This document shows positions 33,291-42,754 of a DNA stretch of 64,000 nucleotides, one piece after another. Within the stretch, counting starts at the first letter, position 1. Every line of letters begins with the position of its first letter. Both the position numbers and the translations under genes were made by a program. The notes beneath the pieces are model-generated. The model saw only the letters and a list, made by a program, of their open reading frames with translations, had not been told where the DNA came from and ran no database searches. This stretch comes from Planktothrix rubescens CCAP 1459/22 (lineage in GTDB: Bacteria > Cyanobacteriota > Cyanobacteriia > Cyanobacteriales > Microcoleaceae). The DNA lies in assembly GCA_904830895.1 (NCBI GenBank), contig LR882958.1, forward strand, positions 4,855,501-4,919,500, in the 5' to 3' direction.

Positions 33291-33326
33291 TATGAGGAAG
33301 CATGATCTTCCCCTCAAACTCAAACT

Positions 33327-34427
33327 TTATTTATTTACCCGACATAATAACCAACGCAAGGACATCGGGGGTTTTTGGATCGGAACTACATCTCGACCCT
33401 GTGACCAATGTTCAAACCAACCCGTTGGCGGCCAGGATTCCGGGGGGAGGTGAGCGCGTTCATACTCATACACCGACTCATTGGAAATCAATTGTAGCGG
33501 TAAACCCTGGAGCAAGGAATTCATCTCACCTGGGGTAATCACATAAGACCATTGAATTTGACCCATTTCTCGAATTTTATCATCCGGCTCGAAATCGGCA
33601 TCGGTGATAAACGTACTGAATAAAATTAAACCCCCGGCCGCCACCGCATCACAGACTTTGCTTAACAGGGTTTGGACATCATCCAAGTTGCGAAAATGGG
33701 AAATCACTTCTGCAATTAACCCTAACCGATAATAATTAGCCGGAAGGACTAAAGCCGGGTTGAGAATATTACTTTGGATTACCCGAATTGGTAAACTGGC
33801 GTCTTTGGCTTCCTTGGCGATAATTTGGGCAAAGTCTGGGGTGAGTTCCACCGCATCCACCGGATGTCCTTTGCGGGCTAAAGGTAAGGTATTACGGCCC
33901 ACCCCCGCCCCCACATCTAAAATCGGAGTTCGGGCTGGGTCAGGAAATTCGGACACCACGGCCATTAATTTAGTATCGGGATGGGCTCCGAACAATGGCC
34001 CCTCGCGGGTGGTTAACCAGCGTTGATATTTGTTTTCTAAAGAGGCGACTTCGGTGGTTACGGTTAGTTTTAAACCACTGGTTAAGCCTTGAGTGGGTTC
34101 GGGAGGTTCATATCTAAAGATTAAACGGGCATGGGGTGAAGCCTGATATCCTTCATGCAGTTTGCGTTCGACAAGTTGACGTAACCCATTCATTTCCTCC
34201 GGGGTAAAGTTCTGTCCCAACGCCGCCAGCAGAGCGTTAAACTGAGTCATATATTCATCGATCAAAGCTGGCGCACAAGGGAGAACCAGTTGTCCCCGGG
34301 CTGAAGTGAGTCGTTTCACTTTCAGTAAAAGTGCTTTTTCAATCAGATTTTGATCATTCACGGCCATCGATTGATTTACTGTCTCCACCAATGCAATATC
34401 CTCTAAATGCTGTATACTGAGTCGCAC
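33327..34427 (-). CDS. Class I SAM-dependent methyltransferase (TehB-like core)
   Basis: A 366-residue protein. About 160 N-terminal residues are unassigned and helical. The methyltransferase core follows: motif I ILDVGAGVGRNTLPLARKG (about 190-208), acidic VDAVELTPDFAQ (motif II), YRLGLIAEVISHFRNLDD (motif IV) and AAGGLILFSTFI. A glycine-rich SAM loop is intact. Substrate unknown; the core resembles TehB/UbiE-like small-molecule methyltransferases. GC content looks higher than for its neighbours, which may point to conserved high expression or transfer. Confidence 0.8.
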   Translation of the reverse strand: MRLSIQHLEDIALVETVNQSMAVNDQNLIEKALLLKVKRLTSARGQLVLPCAPALIDEYMTQFNALLAALGQNFTPEEMNGLRQLVERKLHEGYQASPHARLIFRYEPPEPTQGLTSGLKLTVTTEVASLENKYQRWLTTREGPLFGAHPDTKLMAVVSEFPDPARTPILDVGAGVGRNTLPLARKGHPVDAVELTPDFAQIIAKEAKDASLPIRVIQSNILNPALVLPANYYRLGLIAEVISHFRNLDDVQTLLSKVCDAVAAGGLILFSTFITDADFEPDDKIREMGQIQWSYVITPGEMNSLLQGLPLQLISNESVYEYERAHLPPESWPPTGWFEHWSQGRDVVPIQKPPMSLRWLLCRVNK

Positions 34428-34564
34428 TGTTATTCTAATTTACAACAATAACATGGGAGATTGAAAACAAGTGGGGTTTGCGCCTAACCAATAAAAACTG
34501 ATCAACTCTGACACTGATAACCGATAACTAATAACTTATTAAGAGAATTTGGAGGTTAACAAAC

Positions 34565-35575
34565 GTGCAATTGATCACGAAAGCTGCTCTCATCCGCCTG
34601 GGGATTTTGTTAGCAGGTTTAATGTTTTTTCTAATAGCGATCGGCTCTTTAATGATATCCATGCCGGGAAAAAGTTATTCAGGACAGTTACCCCCATTGA
34701 CCCCCTCTCAAGAACAGGTATCGCAGCAGTTAAACCGATATATTAAAATAATTGCCGATGATATTGGTGAACATAATTATATTTTTTATAATCAGTTGAT
34801 TCAAGTAGAAAATTTTTTAAATGAACGGTTGAGTCAGGCTGGTTATGCCGTAAAAACTCAAGAGTATTCCGTTGATGGAAAGGTTTTTCGCAACTTAGAA
34901 ATAGAAATTAGAGGGACTGAAAAACCCGATGAAATTGTGATTGTTGGTGCTCATTATGATTCAGTTGTTGGTTCTCCAGGAGCTAATGATAATGGAACCG
35001 GAGCCGTTGCTATCTTGGCTTTAGCCGAAAAATTTGCTACCCTTAAACCGAAACGAACTTTAAGGTTTGTGGAATTTGTCAATGAAGAACCTCCTTTTTT
35101 CTGGTCAGAAAATATGGGAAGTTGGGTTTATGCCCAACGCTGCAAAGAACGCCAGGAAAATATTGTAGCAATGCTCAGTTTAGAAACGATGGGCTTTTAC
35201 TCTCAAGCCTCGAATAGTCAACAATATCCGGTAAATATTTTAAAATTAATTTATCCCAACCAAGGCAATTTTATCAGTTTTATTGGCAATATTAGCTCTC
35301 GATCCTTAATCCATCAAGCGATCGGAAAATTTCGCAATTCGGCTCAATTTCCCTCCCAAGGCGTGAGTTTACCTAATTTTATTCCCGGGGTAGGGTGGTC
35401 AGATCATTGGTCATTTTGGCAAGCTGGCTATCCCGCTTTGATGGTTACAGATACTGCCCCCTTTCGCTATCCCTATTATCATACTCAGCAGGATACTCCC
35501 GAACACATTGACTATTATGCCTTAACCCTTGTGATATCTGGATTAGAGTCTGTCATTCAAGATTTAATCGAGTAA
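34565..35575 (+). CDS. M28-family metallopeptidase, membrane-anchored
   Basis: A 336-residue protein starting at GTG 34565, with GGAGG eight to nine bases upstream fixing the start. One N-terminal membrane helix (about 9-33, [21 protein letters not shown]) anchors a peptidase M28 domain. Zinc-ligand motifs are visible: [20 protein letters not shown] (His and Asp), [11 protein letters not shown] (catalytic Glu pair), SLETMGF and a C-terminal [12 protein letters not shown] (His). It would trim N-terminal amino acids from peptides at the outer face of the membrane. Complete and intact. Confidence 0.88.
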   Translation: MQLITKAALIRLGILLAGLMFFLIAIGSLMISMPGKSYSGQLPPLTPSQEQVSQQLNRYIKIIADDIGEHNYIFYNQLIQVENFLNERLSQAGYAVKTQEYSVDGKVFRNLEIEIRGTEKPDEIVIVGAHYDSVVGSPGANDNGTGAVAILALAEKFATLKPKRTLRFVEFVNEEPPFFWSENMGSWVYAQRCKERQENIVAMLSLETMGFYSQASNSQQYPVNILKLIYPNQGNFISFIGNISSRSLIHQAIGKFRNSAQFPSQGVSLPNFIPGVGWSDHWSFWQAGYPALMVTDTAPFRYPYYHTQQDTPEHIDYYALTLVISGLESVIQDLIE

Positions 35576-35596
35576 TCTAGCAGATCCGCAAATATT

Positions 35597-35836
35597 GATT
35601 ATAGATTTTTCCCAACCCTATAAGACACAAGATTTTGAAGCGTCTGGGATGTATGCAGCTATGCCCCGGGATATATTGCTGGTGGTGGGAGATGAAATTA
35701 TTGAAGCTCCGATGGCATGGCGATCGCGTTTTTTTGAATACCGTGCCTATCGTTCTTTAGTTAAGGAGTATTTTCAACAAGGAGCCAAGTGGACAACAGC
35801 CCCGAAACCTTTGATGTCAGACGGGATGGACAACTA
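35597..35836 (+). pseudogene. Glycine amidinotransferase fragment
   Basis: This frame has no ATG at the front (it opens at TTG 35595) and reads [20 protein letters not shown], then [20 protein letters not shown] and [14 protein letters not shown]. This is the central signature of arginine:glycine amidinotransferases. The family normally has about 380 residues, and here only about 75 remain, with the sequence breaking off after MSD. Cyanobacterial homologues include CyrA (cylindrospermopsin) and SxtG (saxitoxin) as well as enzymes of other pathways. The fragment cannot tell which it came from and is not functional. Confidence 0.75.
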
Positions 35837-36014
35837 GAAGAATACGGGTTTTCTGATCGCTTGAACACTTAACCTTTGGAATCTTAACAAATTATCATCT
35901 TTCAACCGATCGGCAAAAGTATAACGTTTGATTACAATTACCCAATCCGGTATACTGTGATCCAGTTAAGATCGAACCACAAAATTTACTAAAATTCGGG
36001 AAGGTTGCAAATCA

Positions 36015-36455
36015 ATGGACGAAATCAATAAACAACTAAGCGATCTAGGATTTTCTCCAGAGGAAATTTCTAAACAACTGGTGTCAATGGGAATTTCTCT
36101 TGACGAAATCGCTAAAAAGTTTGCCTCTCTCAGCTTGCCTGGCATCCTCCTGGCAGCTACATTTACCACATTTGGTGGTACAGGACTGATAGTTACTCTC
36201 GCCACCGCTTTGTCTGGCTCAATTGGTGTGATTGGAGATGGTTTAACCGGCTATGGAATCGAGATCATTCTTGCCACCTTTTATGTAGAGCGGAGCAAAA
36301 CTGAAATTTTAGACAATTTGCTCAAAGAAATTGATATTTTGCCGGTTACAGACTCTTTGAAACTTAAGATAAAAAGCCAACTCAGTCAGGAAAAAGCTCC
36401 AGACAATAATATTATTGATACTCCACCAATAATTACTATTGTTGTCGAAGACTGA
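36015..36455 (+). CDS. Hypothetical protein with hydrophobic Gly-rich core
   Basis: A 146-residue protein of unknown family. The start has two similar short helices, SDLGFSPEEISKQLVSMG and SMGISLDEIAKKFASL, each with an (F/I)S(P/L)(E/D)EI(S/A)K motif. A hydrophobic, glycine/alanine-rich segment follows (LLAATFTTFGGTGLIVTLAT, then ALSGSIGVIGDGLTGYGIEI), long enough to cross a membrane twice. The tail is charged and ends in IITIVVED. A small membrane-active or membrane-anchored protein is the best description. No partner gene is adjacent. Confidence 0.55.
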   Translation: MDEINKQLSDLGFSPEEISKQLVSMGISLDEIAKKFASLSLPGILLAATFTTFGGTGLIVTLATALSGSIGVIGDGLTGYGIEIILATFYVERSKTEILDNLLKEIDILPVTDSLKLKIKSQLSQEKAPDNNIIDTPPIITIVVED

Positions 36456-36531
36456 ATCAAAAATACACCCCCATCCCCTACTTGCAAACTTCAAGAAAAA
36501 CAGGAATAACCTTTTAACCCTGAAAAAAAGC

Positions 36532-36555
36532 ATTCCCAAGCTCTAGCTTGGGAAT
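36532..36555 (-). terminator. Palindromic terminator after the thioredoxin gene
   Basis: ATTCCCAAGCT-CT-AGCTTGGGAAT is a perfect 11-bp stem. Read on the minus strand it is followed by GCTTTTTTT, a standard factor-independent terminator about 26 bases after the thioredoxin stop. On the plus strand A/T runs also suit termination of the gene ending at 36455. Confidence 0.8.
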
Positions 36556-36580
36556 CGAAAAAAATTAATCTCGGAGTCCG

Positions 36581-36961
36581 TCAAACTTCTAAGGGTAAAA
36601 CTTCTTGAGCTTGACGGATTTTTCGATAATTCAGATCACTAACCATAAAACTATCAAGGCGACGTCGTAAATCTTCTCGACCTTGAAAATGTTCGAGCCG
36701 ATATAAAATTTGACCTCGATCAAAAATAATTAATGTTGGTAAAGTTTGGAGGCGATAGGTATTCGCTAACTTTAAACTTTGATCTGCATTCACACCAACC
36801 ACTTTAATTGTGCCTCGCCAGTCCTGCTGGAATTGACAAAGTTGAGGCGTAATCAGCTTACACAGTCCACACCAAGGCGCCCAAAAATGTACTAAAACCG
36901 GAGAAGAAGATTTCAGAACTTCTTGAGTAAACATCTGCTCATTGACTGACAATAGCATCAT
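36581..36961 (-). CDS. Thioredoxin-like protein with CGLC active site
   Basis: A 126-residue thioredoxin fold. The active-site segment HFWAPWCGLCKLITP has CGLC in place of the usual CGPC; the cis-proline loop LQTLPTLIIFDRG is conserved. A C-terminal extension (about 105-126, DLNYRKIRQAQEVLPLEV) goes beyond the normal fold. Both redox cysteines remain, so disulfide exchange is likely, with an altered redox potential expected from the Pro-to-Leu change. It would act in the cytosol on photosynthetic or stress targets. Single gene with its own terminator. Confidence 0.88.
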   Translation of the reverse strand: MMLLSVNEQMFTQEVLKSSSPVLVHFWAPWCGLCKLITPQLCQFQQDWRGTIKVVGVNADQSLKLANTYRLQTLPTLIIFDRGQILYRLEHFQGREDLRRRLDSFMVSDLNYRKIRQAQEVLPLEV

Positions 36962-37006
36962 TTCTCAAATTTTATTAATCACTGTTTTTATATCCTTGAG
37001 ATTATG

Positions 37007-37720
37007 CTACCAGTCTATGTTACCTGTTGCACGCATTAATAAGGGATGAATTTCCCAGAGTAACAGGATAAAAATACTGACTCCTAAATAAGACCATCGG
37101 AAAAACTCTTTTAATTCAAGGGTTTGGCGACCTTGGGCGATCGCTAAAAATGGAATTACTGAGGTGCGAGATCTCACGGTTTCAAAGGATTTGCCATAAC
37201 GGGCCAACAAACGGCGATCGCCATGCCAAACGGCAAATAAGTGATGCAAGATCAACCCCAGGGAGGTTAACAGGGTGAAACTTGTCCCCAACCATAAGCT
37301 ATGACCCACACACCAAATTACTTGACCCACCATTTGCGGATGTCTGGTAATGCGGATAATTCCGGTTTCATAGAGATGGACTTCCGGTTTTTGAATAGCC
37401 GCAATTTCTAACAAATTAAACGTGGCTGGATAGAGAAAAACAAATGAAATTGCTGATAAAATCCAAACCATGGGTTTAACAATAACCCGATCCTGTACCA
37501 TCCAAAGTTGTAATCCATCGTAACGATGATTAAAAAAGTAGATAATCAAAACCGTGGCGAAGGGGATACTCACCAAAGCAAATAAAACTCGATAAGCCCT
37601 CGCCCCAATTTTTGATTCTCCCCAGGGTCGTAGGGCTGCTAACCCACTATGGGCGATCGCAAACCCTAAAATTAAACCCAACATCACAAAATGGCTAGAT
37701 GTTAGCCAATACTCAGACAT
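37007..37720 (-). CDS. NnrU/Z-ISO family membrane protein
   Basis: A 237-residue integral membrane protein with about six membrane segments (VMLGLILGFAIAHSGLAAL, RVLFALVSIPFATVLIIYFF, MVWILSAISFVFLYPATF, QVIWCVGHSLWLGTSF). Conserved GIIRITRHPQMVGQVIWCVGH matches NnrU proteins and the 15-cis-zeta-carotene isomerase (Z-ISO), which uses heme to isomerise a carotenoid precursor in thylakoids. In oxygenic phototrophs the carotenoid role is more likely than a nitrite/nitric-oxide role. Single gene, 46 bases from the thioredoxin gene on the same strand. Confidence 0.8.
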   Translation of the reverse strand: MSEYWLTSSHFVMLGLILGFAIAHSGLAALRPWGESKIGARAYRVLFALVSIPFATVLIIYFFNHRYDGLQLWMVQDRVIVKPMVWILSAISFVFLYPATFNLLEIAAIQKPEVHLYETGIIRITRHPQMVGQVIWCVGHSLWLGTSFTLLTSLGLILHHLFAVWHGDRRLLARYGKSFETVRSRTSVIPFLAIAQGRQTLELKEFFRWSYLGVSIFILLLWEIHPLLMRATGNIDW

Positions 37721-37847
37721 TTTGACCTTTTCTCCATTAATAATAAACTTAATTTCAATTACCCTTCATGGTTGCAGTATGCTGAAAGAACTTGATCCCC
37801 CATCCTAAAAGTCATCACGCTTCCTTATTTTACCGAGGTTGAGGAAT

Positions 37848-38837
37848 ATGTCTGACGTTCCATTTACTTTAGATCAGTTACGCATCCTGAAAGCGATCGC
37901 GGCTGAAGGTAGCTTCAAACGTGCTGCTGATAGTCTTTATGTCTCCCAACCCGCCGTTAGTCTTCAGGTACAAAACCTGGAACGACAGTTGGATGTGCCA
38001 CTATTTGACCGAGGGGGACGCCGTGCCCAACTAACCGAAGCCGGTCATTTGCTCCTGAATTATGGGGATAAAATTTTGTCCCTGTGCCAAGAAACTTGCC
38101 GCGCCATTGAAGATTTACAAAATTTGCGGGGAGGAACTTTAATTATTGGGGCGTCTCAAACCACCGGGACGTATATGTTACCACGGATGATCGGGTTATT
38201 TCGAGAAAAATACCCCGATGTTTCGGTACAGTTGCACGTTCATTCGACCCGGCGCACCGCTTGGAGTGTGGTGAATGGACAAATTGACTTAGCCATTATC
38301 GGGGGGGAAATTGCCCCTGAATTGATGTCAGCTTTAGAAATTGTTCCCTATGCGGAGGATGAACTGGCGTTAATTGTTCCCACGTCCCATGAATTTGCCC
38401 AGCGAGAAACCATTCTCAAAGAGAATTTATACTCTTTAAAATTTATTAGTTTGGATTCTCAATCAACCATTCGGAAAGTCATTGATCAAGTTTTAACCCG
38501 TTGTGGTATTGATACCACCCATCTGCAATTAGAAATGGAACTCAGTTCGATTGAAGCGATAAAAAATGCAGTTCAATCGGGGTTGGGAGTCGCGTTTGTT
38601 TCTATATCTGCCATTGAAAAAGAGTTACAAATGGGGGTAATCAAACGGGTTAAAATTGATCAGGTAATTGTCAAACGGACATTATCAGTGATTTATAATC
38701 CGAATCGCTATCGATCCAAGGCAGCCGAGGCATTTACTAATGAAATTTTACCCAAGTTTGCCAGCCCCGATTTTAACAAACATAGTATAGATGTTCAATA
38801 CCCAACTGAATATACGGCTTTACCTTTATCAGATTGA
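37848..38837 (+). CDS. rbcR: LysR-type regulator RbcR, copy 1
   Basis: A 329-residue LysR regulator. The N-terminal winged helix-turn-helix ([20 protein letters not shown], then [20 protein letters not shown]) and effector-binding domain ([40 protein letters not shown]) match the RbcR/Ycf30 group. That group controls Rubisco and other carbon-fixation genes with NADPH or RuBP as signals. ATG 37848 is used, with GAGG directly upstream; the frame opens at TTG 37839. A second, highly similar copy starts 76 bases after this stop. Its divergent neighbour is the NnrU gene. Confidence 0.9.
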   Translation: MSDVPFTLDQLRILKAIAAEGSFKRAADSLYVSQPAVSLQVQNLERQLDVPLFDRGGRRAQLTEAGHLLLNYGDKILSLCQETCRAIEDLQNLRGGTLIIGASQTTGTYMLPRMIGLFREKYPDVSVQLHVHSTRRTAWSVVNGQIDLAIIGGEIAPELMSALEIVPYAEDELALIVPTSHEFAQRETILKENLYSLKFISLDSQSTIRKVIDQVLTRCGIDTTHLQLEMELSSIEAIKNAVQSGLGVAFVSISAIEKELQMGVIKRVKIDQVIVKRTLSVIYNPNRYRSKAAEAFTNEILPKFASPDFNKHSIDVQYPTEYTALPLSD

Positions 38838-38913
38838 TTTCACTGGGTTGTTTTTTACCCTTTCTGACTGATTTTTGATTCTATTTTTGTTCAATTCTTT
38901 ACCCACTCTCACA

Positions 38914-39948
38914 ATGACAGATGTTCCTTTTACTTTAGATCAATTACGCATTCTCAAAGCGATCGCGGCTGAGGGAAGTTTTAAGCGGGCGGCGGATAGT
39001 TTATATGTTTCCCAGCCCGCTATTAGTTTACAAGTCCAAAATTTAGAACGACAGTTAAATGTTCCTTTATTTGATCGAGGAGGACGCAGAGCTAAATTAA
39101 CAGAAGCTGGACATCTTTTATTAAATTATGGCGAAAAAATCTTGAGTTTATGTCAGGAAACCTGCCGCGCTATTGAGGATTTACAAAATCTGCAAGGGGG
39201 AACTTTAATTGTCGGGGCTTCTCAAACTACCGGAACCTATTTACTCCCTCGAATGATTGGTTTATTTCGAGAAAAATATCCCGATGTCGCGGTGCAACTG
39301 CACGTTCATTCGACTCGACGCACCGCTTGGAGTGTGGCAAATGGACAAATTGACTTAGCTATTGTTGGGGGGGAAGTGCCGCCGGAATTGCAAGATGCTT
39401 TGACAATTCAACCCTATATTGAAGATGAATTAGCCTTAATTATTCCACCTTCCCATCCCTTTGCCAAATTAGACAAAATTCAAAAAGAAGACTTATATCA
39501 ACTGGAATTTATTGCCTTGGATTCTCAGTCTACTATTCGCAAAGTCATTGATCAGGTTTTAACCAGAGCCGAGATTGATCCACGCTGTTTAAAAGTTGAA
39601 ATGGAGTTAAATTCTATTGAAGCGATTAAAAATACGGTACAAGCCGGATTAGGGGCTGCTTTTGTTTCGACTTCAGCCATTGAAAAAGAATTAGAAATGA
39701 AAGTTTTACACCGTATGGTGATTGAAGATATTGTGGTTAAACGAATGCTTTCAGTCATTGTTAACCACCATCGCTATCAGTCCAAGGCATCTGAGGCTTT
39801 TATTCGAGATATCTTACCCTTGTTTACGGCTCAAAATTGGACATTAAACACCCATAATTTTTCCTCAAATTCTTCTAAAAAATTGATTAACATTGAGACG
39901 TTTGTTTCTCCTACGGATTTTGAAGAAACTCAAGAATTAGAACCTTGA
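38914..39948 (+). CDS. LysR-type regulator RbcR-like, copy 2
   Basis: A 344-residue paralogue of the preceding gene, nearly identical in the DNA-binding half (same [20 protein letters not shown]) and more diverged in the effector part ([19 protein letters not shown] versus [19 protein letters not shown]). The C-terminal tail differs and is longer ([20 protein letters not shown]). ATG 38914 aligns with the start of copy 1; the frame is open from TTG 38875. The tandem arrangement shows a local duplication followed by divergence at the DNA level, with many silent changes, so it is old. Confidence 0.9.
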   Translation: MTDVPFTLDQLRILKAIAAEGSFKRAADSLYVSQPAISLQVQNLERQLNVPLFDRGGRRAKLTEAGHLLLNYGEKILSLCQETCRAIEDLQNLQGGTLIVGASQTTGTYLLPRMIGLFREKYPDVAVQLHVHSTRRTAWSVANGQIDLAIVGGEVPPELQDALTIQPYIEDELALIIPPSHPFAKLDKIQKEDLYQLEFIALDSQSTIRKVIDQVLTRAEIDPRCLKVEMELNSIEAIKNTVQAGLGAAFVSTSAIEKELEMKVLHRMVIEDIVVKRMLSVIVNHHRYQSKASEAFIRDILPLFTAQNWTLNTHNFSSNSSKKLINIETFVSPTDFEETQELEP

Positions 39949-40056
39949 ACTCGCAAAGATCAAGTAGGTGATGAGTTGATATCGTGGGAATTTTCTTAAT
40001 CCTAAACTTTCAAGACCATGAAACTCAAATTTTAATTTTTTATTGGCAGTAACACT

Positions 40057-41460
40057 ATGAAAATTTACTGTACTCGTCCAGGTTGTTTGGGGGCTGATCG
40101 CAATAATTTTACCGATTTAGAGGATCAAATGACCCTCAAAACCGTACAGCAAAAATTCTGTACTACCTGCGGAATGCCTTTAATTTTAGATGGTCGTTAT
40201 CTCCCCGAACTATTATTAGGACAAGGGGGATTTGGTACGGCCTATTTAGCTAAAGATCGGCGTTCTCCGACTCTTAAATCCTGTGTAGTTAAACAATTTA
40301 AACCCTCATCGGATTTAAACCCTCAACAATTAGCAACGGCCCAGATTTTATTTGAAAGAGAAGCTCATGTTTTGGAACAATTAGGCAATAAACATCCCCA
40401 AATTCCTGATTTATTTGCCTATTTTCCTTTAGAAGCTCCCCCATGGCGAACCTCAAAATCGGAAAGTTTTTTTTATATTGTTCAAGAGTATATTAATGGA
40501 GAGAATTTAGAAGCTGAACTAAATTCAAAAGGAGAATTTTCAGAAGCAGAAGTTAGGGAAGTTCTCCAAGAAGTGCTAAAAATTTTAGAATTTGTTCATG
40601 ATCATGATGTGATTCACCGCGATATTAAACCCTCTAATATTATGCGCGATCGCCAAGGAATTTTACATTTATTAGATTTTGGGGCAGTTAAACAAGTCAC
40701 CCAAAATCCCGCCGGAACATCGACCGGAATTTATTCTTTAGGGTTTGCACCTCCTGAACAAATGCGAGGTCATACCGTGTTTCTTTCCACGGATTTATAT
40801 GCGTTGGCGGTGACTTGTATTGTATTATTAACAGCAAAAGATCCTCAAGATTTATTTGATAGTTATAGTAATCAATGGAACTGGAAACAATTTGTTAGGG
40901 TTTCCGATGAATTAGCTGATGTTTTAGATAAAATGTTATTATCGACACCGAGCGATCGCTTTGGTTCGGCTACTCAAGTTTTAACCGCCTTAAACCCTCC
41001 CCAAATTATACCAATTCCCCAACCTCCTCCAATTCCTTCTCCTGCTATTTCTCCTGCTATTTCTCCTCCTGTAACTCCGGTTCAACCTTTAACAACAACT
41101 CGTTCTTTTTCTACCTTAGAATTGTTATCGAATGCCGCCTTTATTGGGTTTGAAGTTGGAGTTTTCGCCAGTTTGGGATTTGCTATATTTAAAGTATTTA
41201 ATTTCAACCCTATTGTTTTATTAATTATCGGTTTAGTCGGAGTCACGGGATTAATATTTGCCCTGTATCACCGTTGGATCGAAGCCGGATTAGATTCTAT
41301 CATTATCCCCTTAATTTCCATAGGAGTTTTATATTTTATCTTATTAAAATTAAACTTTTATATCATGTTAACCACAGTCCCTTTAATTCTGGCTGTATTT
41401 AGCGTAGCTGTAACTACTTTATTCCGCTTAATTTATCTCCTACTTAAACGATTTTTATAA
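40057..41460 (+). CDS. Membrane Ser/Thr protein kinase with N-terminal zinc ribbon
   Basis: A 467-residue protein. An N-terminal Cys cluster (C4/C9, then CTTCG near 36) looks like a zinc ribbon. The Hanks-type kinase domain follows at about 48-310: GQGGFGTAYLA (P-loop), Lys in CVVKQF, catalytic HRDIKPSNIM, LLDFGAVKQ and APPEQMRG. A proline-rich linker (PIPQPPPIPSP) leads to four or five C-terminal membrane helices (345-467). Such cyanobacterial kinases are often linked to sensing of nutrients. The two periplasmic-binding-type proteins downstream (42755, 43934) have the domain types often fused to this kinase class. Confidence 0.88.
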   Translation: MKIYCTRPGCLGADRNNFTDLEDQMTLKTVQQKFCTTCGMPLILDGRYLPELLLGQGGFGTAYLAKDRRSPTLKSCVVKQFKPSSDLNPQQLATAQILFEREAHVLEQLGNKHPQIPDLFAYFPLEAPPWRTSKSESFFYIVQEYINGENLEAELNSKGEFSEAEVREVLQEVLKILEFVHDHDVIHRDIKPSNIMRDRQGILHLLDFGAVKQVTQNPAGTSTGIYSLGFAPPEQMRGHTVFLSTDLYALAVTCIVLLTAKDPQDLFDSYSNQWNWKQFVRVSDELADVLDKMLLSTPSDRFGSATQVLTALNPPQIIPIPQPPPIPSPAISPAISPPVTPVQPLTTTRSFSTLELLSNAAFIGFEVGVFASLGFAIFKVFNFNPIVLLIIGLVGVTGLIFALYHRWIEAGLDSIIIPLISIGVLYFILLKLNFYIMLTTVPLILAVFSVAVTTLFRLIYLLLKRFL

Positions 41461-41508
41461 AAAATTTACCCGTAAGAGCGGATTCGTATTAATAGGGAAA
41501 GAATCGAA

Positions 41509-41946
41509 TTAGGATGTTTTTTTCCCCGCAGCTATGCGCTTTGCTCGTTCTTTCATAGCTTGATAACCTTCCGGTGGAAAAGCTTGCAAAGGTCTATTTT
41601 TATAAAACCATAACTCACTTATAAATTCTGCATTTTCTGTCAGACTCCATTGCTCTGTTGTTCTATTCTTTTGAATGATTTTTTCTTGATTAAATCGCCC
41701 TAAGTAACCAGCAATGCTTTTTTTGCCAGATTCATTTAGGCATAAACCTCTGTGTATTTGTTTAATTGTAATTTTATCCCAGCAAGTAATTGTCCGTAAT
41801 AAAGCAACTCTAAGCAATGGAAGACGATGACCTATACCATTGACTCCATTATTTGAGTAGTCGAGAAATTTAAAAATATCCGAACAACTCTGTGAGTAAT
41901 ATTGATTTTCAATTTGACCAGTTAAGATGACTTTATGAGGATTCAC
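41509..41946 (-). CDS. Second half of CoiA-like locus (frameshifted or separate)
   Basis: A frame that overlaps the CoiA-like stop by 14 bases if read from GTG 41946 (145 residues). It is open further upstream inside the CoiA-like gene. The content is coherent: KVILTGQIENQYYSQ, HRLPLLRVALLRTITCW, a winged-helix-like KITIKQIHRGLCLN and KSIAGYLGRFNQEKII, and a basic tail (MKERAKRIAAGKK). There is no good ribosome site, so this may be the C-terminal part of a longer CoiA-like protein split by a frameshift near 41940-42000. No separate family recognised. Confidence 0.5.
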   Translation of the reverse strand: MNPHKVILTGQIENQYYSQSCSDIFKFLDYSNNGVNGIGHRLPLLRVALLRTITCWDKITIKQIHRGLCLNESGKKSIAGYLGRFNQEKIIQKNRTTEQWSLTENAEFISELWFYKNRPLQAFPPEGYQAMKERAKRIAAGKKTS

Positions 41947-42532
41947 TCGACCATAAATTAATATTCTGGCTGTCTTTTTCGAGTTTAATAAAGAAACAGT
42001 TTCCAAAGTATTCTTCACACCAAGTGATATTTGGAATACTGTTTGCTTTTCCTCCGAGAAACCAGAGGACATCGGCTCCGACACTTGCATAATCTTTTGT
42101 CCTTTGTTCTAATAATTCTGGTGTGATGGCTGCTAACTGACACTCGTAAACCAATACCCATCCGCTAGGAAAAACGGCTGCTACATCGGCGATTCTACCA
42201 TGTTCTCCTGCTTCTGGGATAGGATACTCGATAATAACTTCTACATCCGATTGTTCAGATAGCTCGGCTTTTAAATATTCAGCTAAAGCTAATTTTCCCG
42301 CAAAGTGTTCAACACTTTCTGGGTGATACCCCATTTTTGTAGAACATTCCGTGGCATGAACAAAATGTAAAGCGGAATACTTGGAAATTCCGCCTCTGCC
42401 AAATAACTCAGTTTTACAGAAAGGGCAAACTAATTCACCCCTTTTAAATTCTTTTCTGATTTGACTAGAATCTTGAAAGTCTGTTGCAAGAAGCCGTTTG
42501 CCTGATGGAGTATGTAATGCTGTTAATGGCAT
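41933..42532 (-). CDS. CoiA-like competence/nuclease protein
   Basis: A 199-residue protein of the CoiA group: LTALHTPSGKRLLATDFQDS, zinc-type CPFCKTELFGRGG, HFVHATECSTKMGYHPES (conserved His/Cys), HGRIADVAAVFPSGWVLVYE (nuclease-like core with D and ExQ, YECQLAAI) and GADVLWFLGGKAN. CoiA proteins act in DNA uptake or recombination in transformable bacteria and carry a PD-(D/E)XK-like fold. The end INLWSSESS may be a frameshift product, because a coherent reading continues in another frame (41509-41946). Confidence 0.7.
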   Translation of the reverse strand: MPLTALHTPSGKRLLATDFQDSSQIRKEFKRGELVCPFCKTELFGRGGISKYSALHFVHATECSTKMGYHPESVEHFAGKLALAEYLKAELSEQSDVEVIIEYPIPEAGEHGRIADVAAVFPSGWVLVYECQLAAITPELLEQRTKDYASVGADVLWFLGGKANSIPNITWCEEYFGNCFFIKLEKDSQNINLWSSESS

Positions 42533-42754
42533 CTGTTGTACATCGATTAACCTTTTTGATTAAGCTAACCCTTTAATTAGTTTAGTAAGATTTTATCAAA
42601 AAAATAATCCTGAAGCAACCGGATTTTTAAGTCTCCCGAAATAATCACAAGGAACAAATAATTAAGGGAAACAGAATTGATCGCAGAACCCGACCCTATA
42701 ATCCTACAAAAATGCTAAAATTTTCCTGAACATGAAAAACCCTCAAGAGGAGTT

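Noticed and set aside
33302..33538. Plus-strand open frame across the end of the methyltransferase
   Set aside because: It mostly overlaps the recognised minus-strand gene and lacks a conserved pattern.
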